A stretch of 64,000 nucleotides of DNA, taken from NCBI RefSeq assembly GCF_000156235.1, contig NZ_DS996805.1:248001-312000 (forward strand). The letters run 5' to 3'. Position 1 is the stretch's first letter; each line of letters starts with the position of its first letter. Below the pieces are notes generated by a model. That model was not told the origin of the DNA. It saw only the letters and a list, made by a program, of their open reading frames with translations, and did no database searches. Of the stretch, positions 63,328 to 64,000 are shown piece by piece. Both the position numbers and the translations under genes were made by a program. The stretch is from Pseudovibrio sp000156235. Lineage in GTDB: Bacteria > Pseudomonadota > Alphaproteobacteria > Rhizobiales > Stappiaceae.

Positions 63328-64000
63328 ATGCATTTGTCAGTATTAATGGGATCAAAACGGAGTGAAGTGCTGCCATTTCAAGCTATGGAAGTGCTGAATG
63401 CTGCCAATCGCCTTGAGCAGGCTGGCGAACATGTGCTGCACATGGAAGTTGGGCAGCCCGGCGCACCGGTTCCTGACTCGGTTTTGAAGGTGGCGCATGA
63501 GTATCTGTCCTCCGGACGCTTGGGCTACACAGAAGCGCAGGGCATTCCGCTGCTGAAGAAGAGCATTGCCCGCTACTACAAGCAGACCTTTGGGCTTGAG
63601 GTGCCGGAATCCCGAATCTTTGCAACCACAGGTTCTTCTGCCGGCTTCAATCTGGCGTTTTTGGCGGGTTTTGATCGGGGGGACCGGATTGCGATTACGT
63701 CTCCGGGATATCCGGCCTATCGCAATATCATCGAAGTGCTGGGCTTGGAGTGTGTGGAGATTGAGGTTGGGCCAGAGACCCGCTGGTCGCTGACACCAGA
63801 AATCCTAGAAGAGGTGCACAAGGAAAAGCCTCTCAAGGGGGTGTTGGTGGCAAGTCCGGCTAATCCGACGGGCACCATGATGTCGCCTGAAGTCCTGAAG
63901 GCTTTGGTGGAGGCCTGTGAGGCGTTGGACCTCTGGTTTATCTCAGATGAGATTTATCACGGCCTTGCCTATGACATGCAGGAGGAGACTGCGCTTCGGT
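63328..64000 (+). CDS. PLP-dependent aminotransferase, C-terminus beyond window
   Basis: Visible for about 224 codons and open at the right edge. Class I/II aminotransferase N-terminal half: VLHMEVGQPGAPVP, TGSSAGFNLAFLAGFDRGDRI, SPANPTGTMMSPE and WFISDEIYHGLAY; the PLP lysine lies beyond the window. Start uncertain: ATG 63328 sits only one base after GAGGGA, so TTG 63334 (seven-base spacing) or ATG 63346 could be used. It is divergent from the M48 gene. Confidence 0.85.
   Translation, partial: MHLSVLMGSKRSEVLPFQAMEVLNAANRLEQAGEHVLHMEVGQPGAPVPDSVLKVAHEYLSSGRLGYTEAQGIPLLKKSIARYYKQTFGLEVPESRIFATTGSSAGFNLAFLAGFDRGDRIAITSPGYPAYRNIIEVLGLECVEIEVGPETRWSLTPEILEEVHKEKPLKGVLVASPANPTGTMMSPEVLKALVEACEALDLWFISDEIYHGLAYDMQEETALR

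Overview
The window is chromosomal DNA from a draft assembly of an alphaproteobacterium. The gene content and moderate GC suggest a marine Rhizobiales relative such as Pseudovibrio/Stappiaceae. This is an inference from a PopZ-family protein, general amino-acid transporter genes (aap), a class I PHA synthase, aerobic-type cobalamin genes (cobN/cobW/cobO), and the gene orders aminotransferase-hom-glpX-recJ and M48-dsbA-accB-accC-aat-DUF2155. Two N-runs (10634-10896 and 19138-19157) are assembly gaps that interrupt real genes. Two further lesions, in recJ and in a small acetyltransferase, may be sequencing errors or genuine mutations.

Layout. 1-10 kb: PHA synthase (runs off the left edge), a small lipoprotein, an aminotransferase, homoserine dehydrogenase, fructose-bisphosphatase II, a frameshifted recJ, two GNAT acetyltransferases and a third GNAT broken by a stop codon. 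A gene-free segment follows that folds into consecutive hairpins. 10-18 kb: DUF423 membrane protein, gapped M3 oligopeptidase, CAP-domain lipoprotein, then a four-gene envelope-sugar/lipid A operon (ArnT-like GT, PAP2 phosphatase, polyprenyl-phosphate GT2, Lab_N membrane protein). 18-22 kb: aapJQMP amino-acid ABC transporter. 22-27.5 kb: an accessory stretch with a trypsin-like protease divergent from an SGNH hydrolase, and two TetR regulators, each next to a recognisable operator and a divergent target gene (HD-domain protein; flavodoxin-fold quinone reductase). 27.5-33.5 kb: leftward genes sseA, alaX, lysE-type exporter, cardiolipin synthase, cysteine synthase and an exported protein.

34-45 kb: three tandem tRNA-Asn genes, then a cobalamin riboswitch, a 31-codon upstream ORF and an overlapping cobalamin operon (cobP-cobW-cobN-cobO-cobQ) converging on cobC-cobD. 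44.7-51.8 kb: alkane hydroxylase, a possible PD-(D/E)XK protein, a PhyH-type dioxygenase, tRNA-Cys, an isoaspartyl methyltransferase-like protein, a TolC-family protein and a PopZ-family protein. 52-64 kb: valS, MscS-type channel, DUF2155 protein, aat, accC-accB, a DsbA-like thiol oxidoreductase, an M48 metalloprotease and a truncated aminotransferase.

Most of the window is housekeeping. The parts most worth attention are the structured gene-free segment near 9.6 kb, the riboswitch/uORF leader of the cob operon, the divergent protease/SGNH pair, the two TetR operator arrays, the predicted lipid A decoration operon, and the helically phased AACGCA repeat at the start of the MscS gene. No CRISPR array, prophage or intact insertion sequence was seen.
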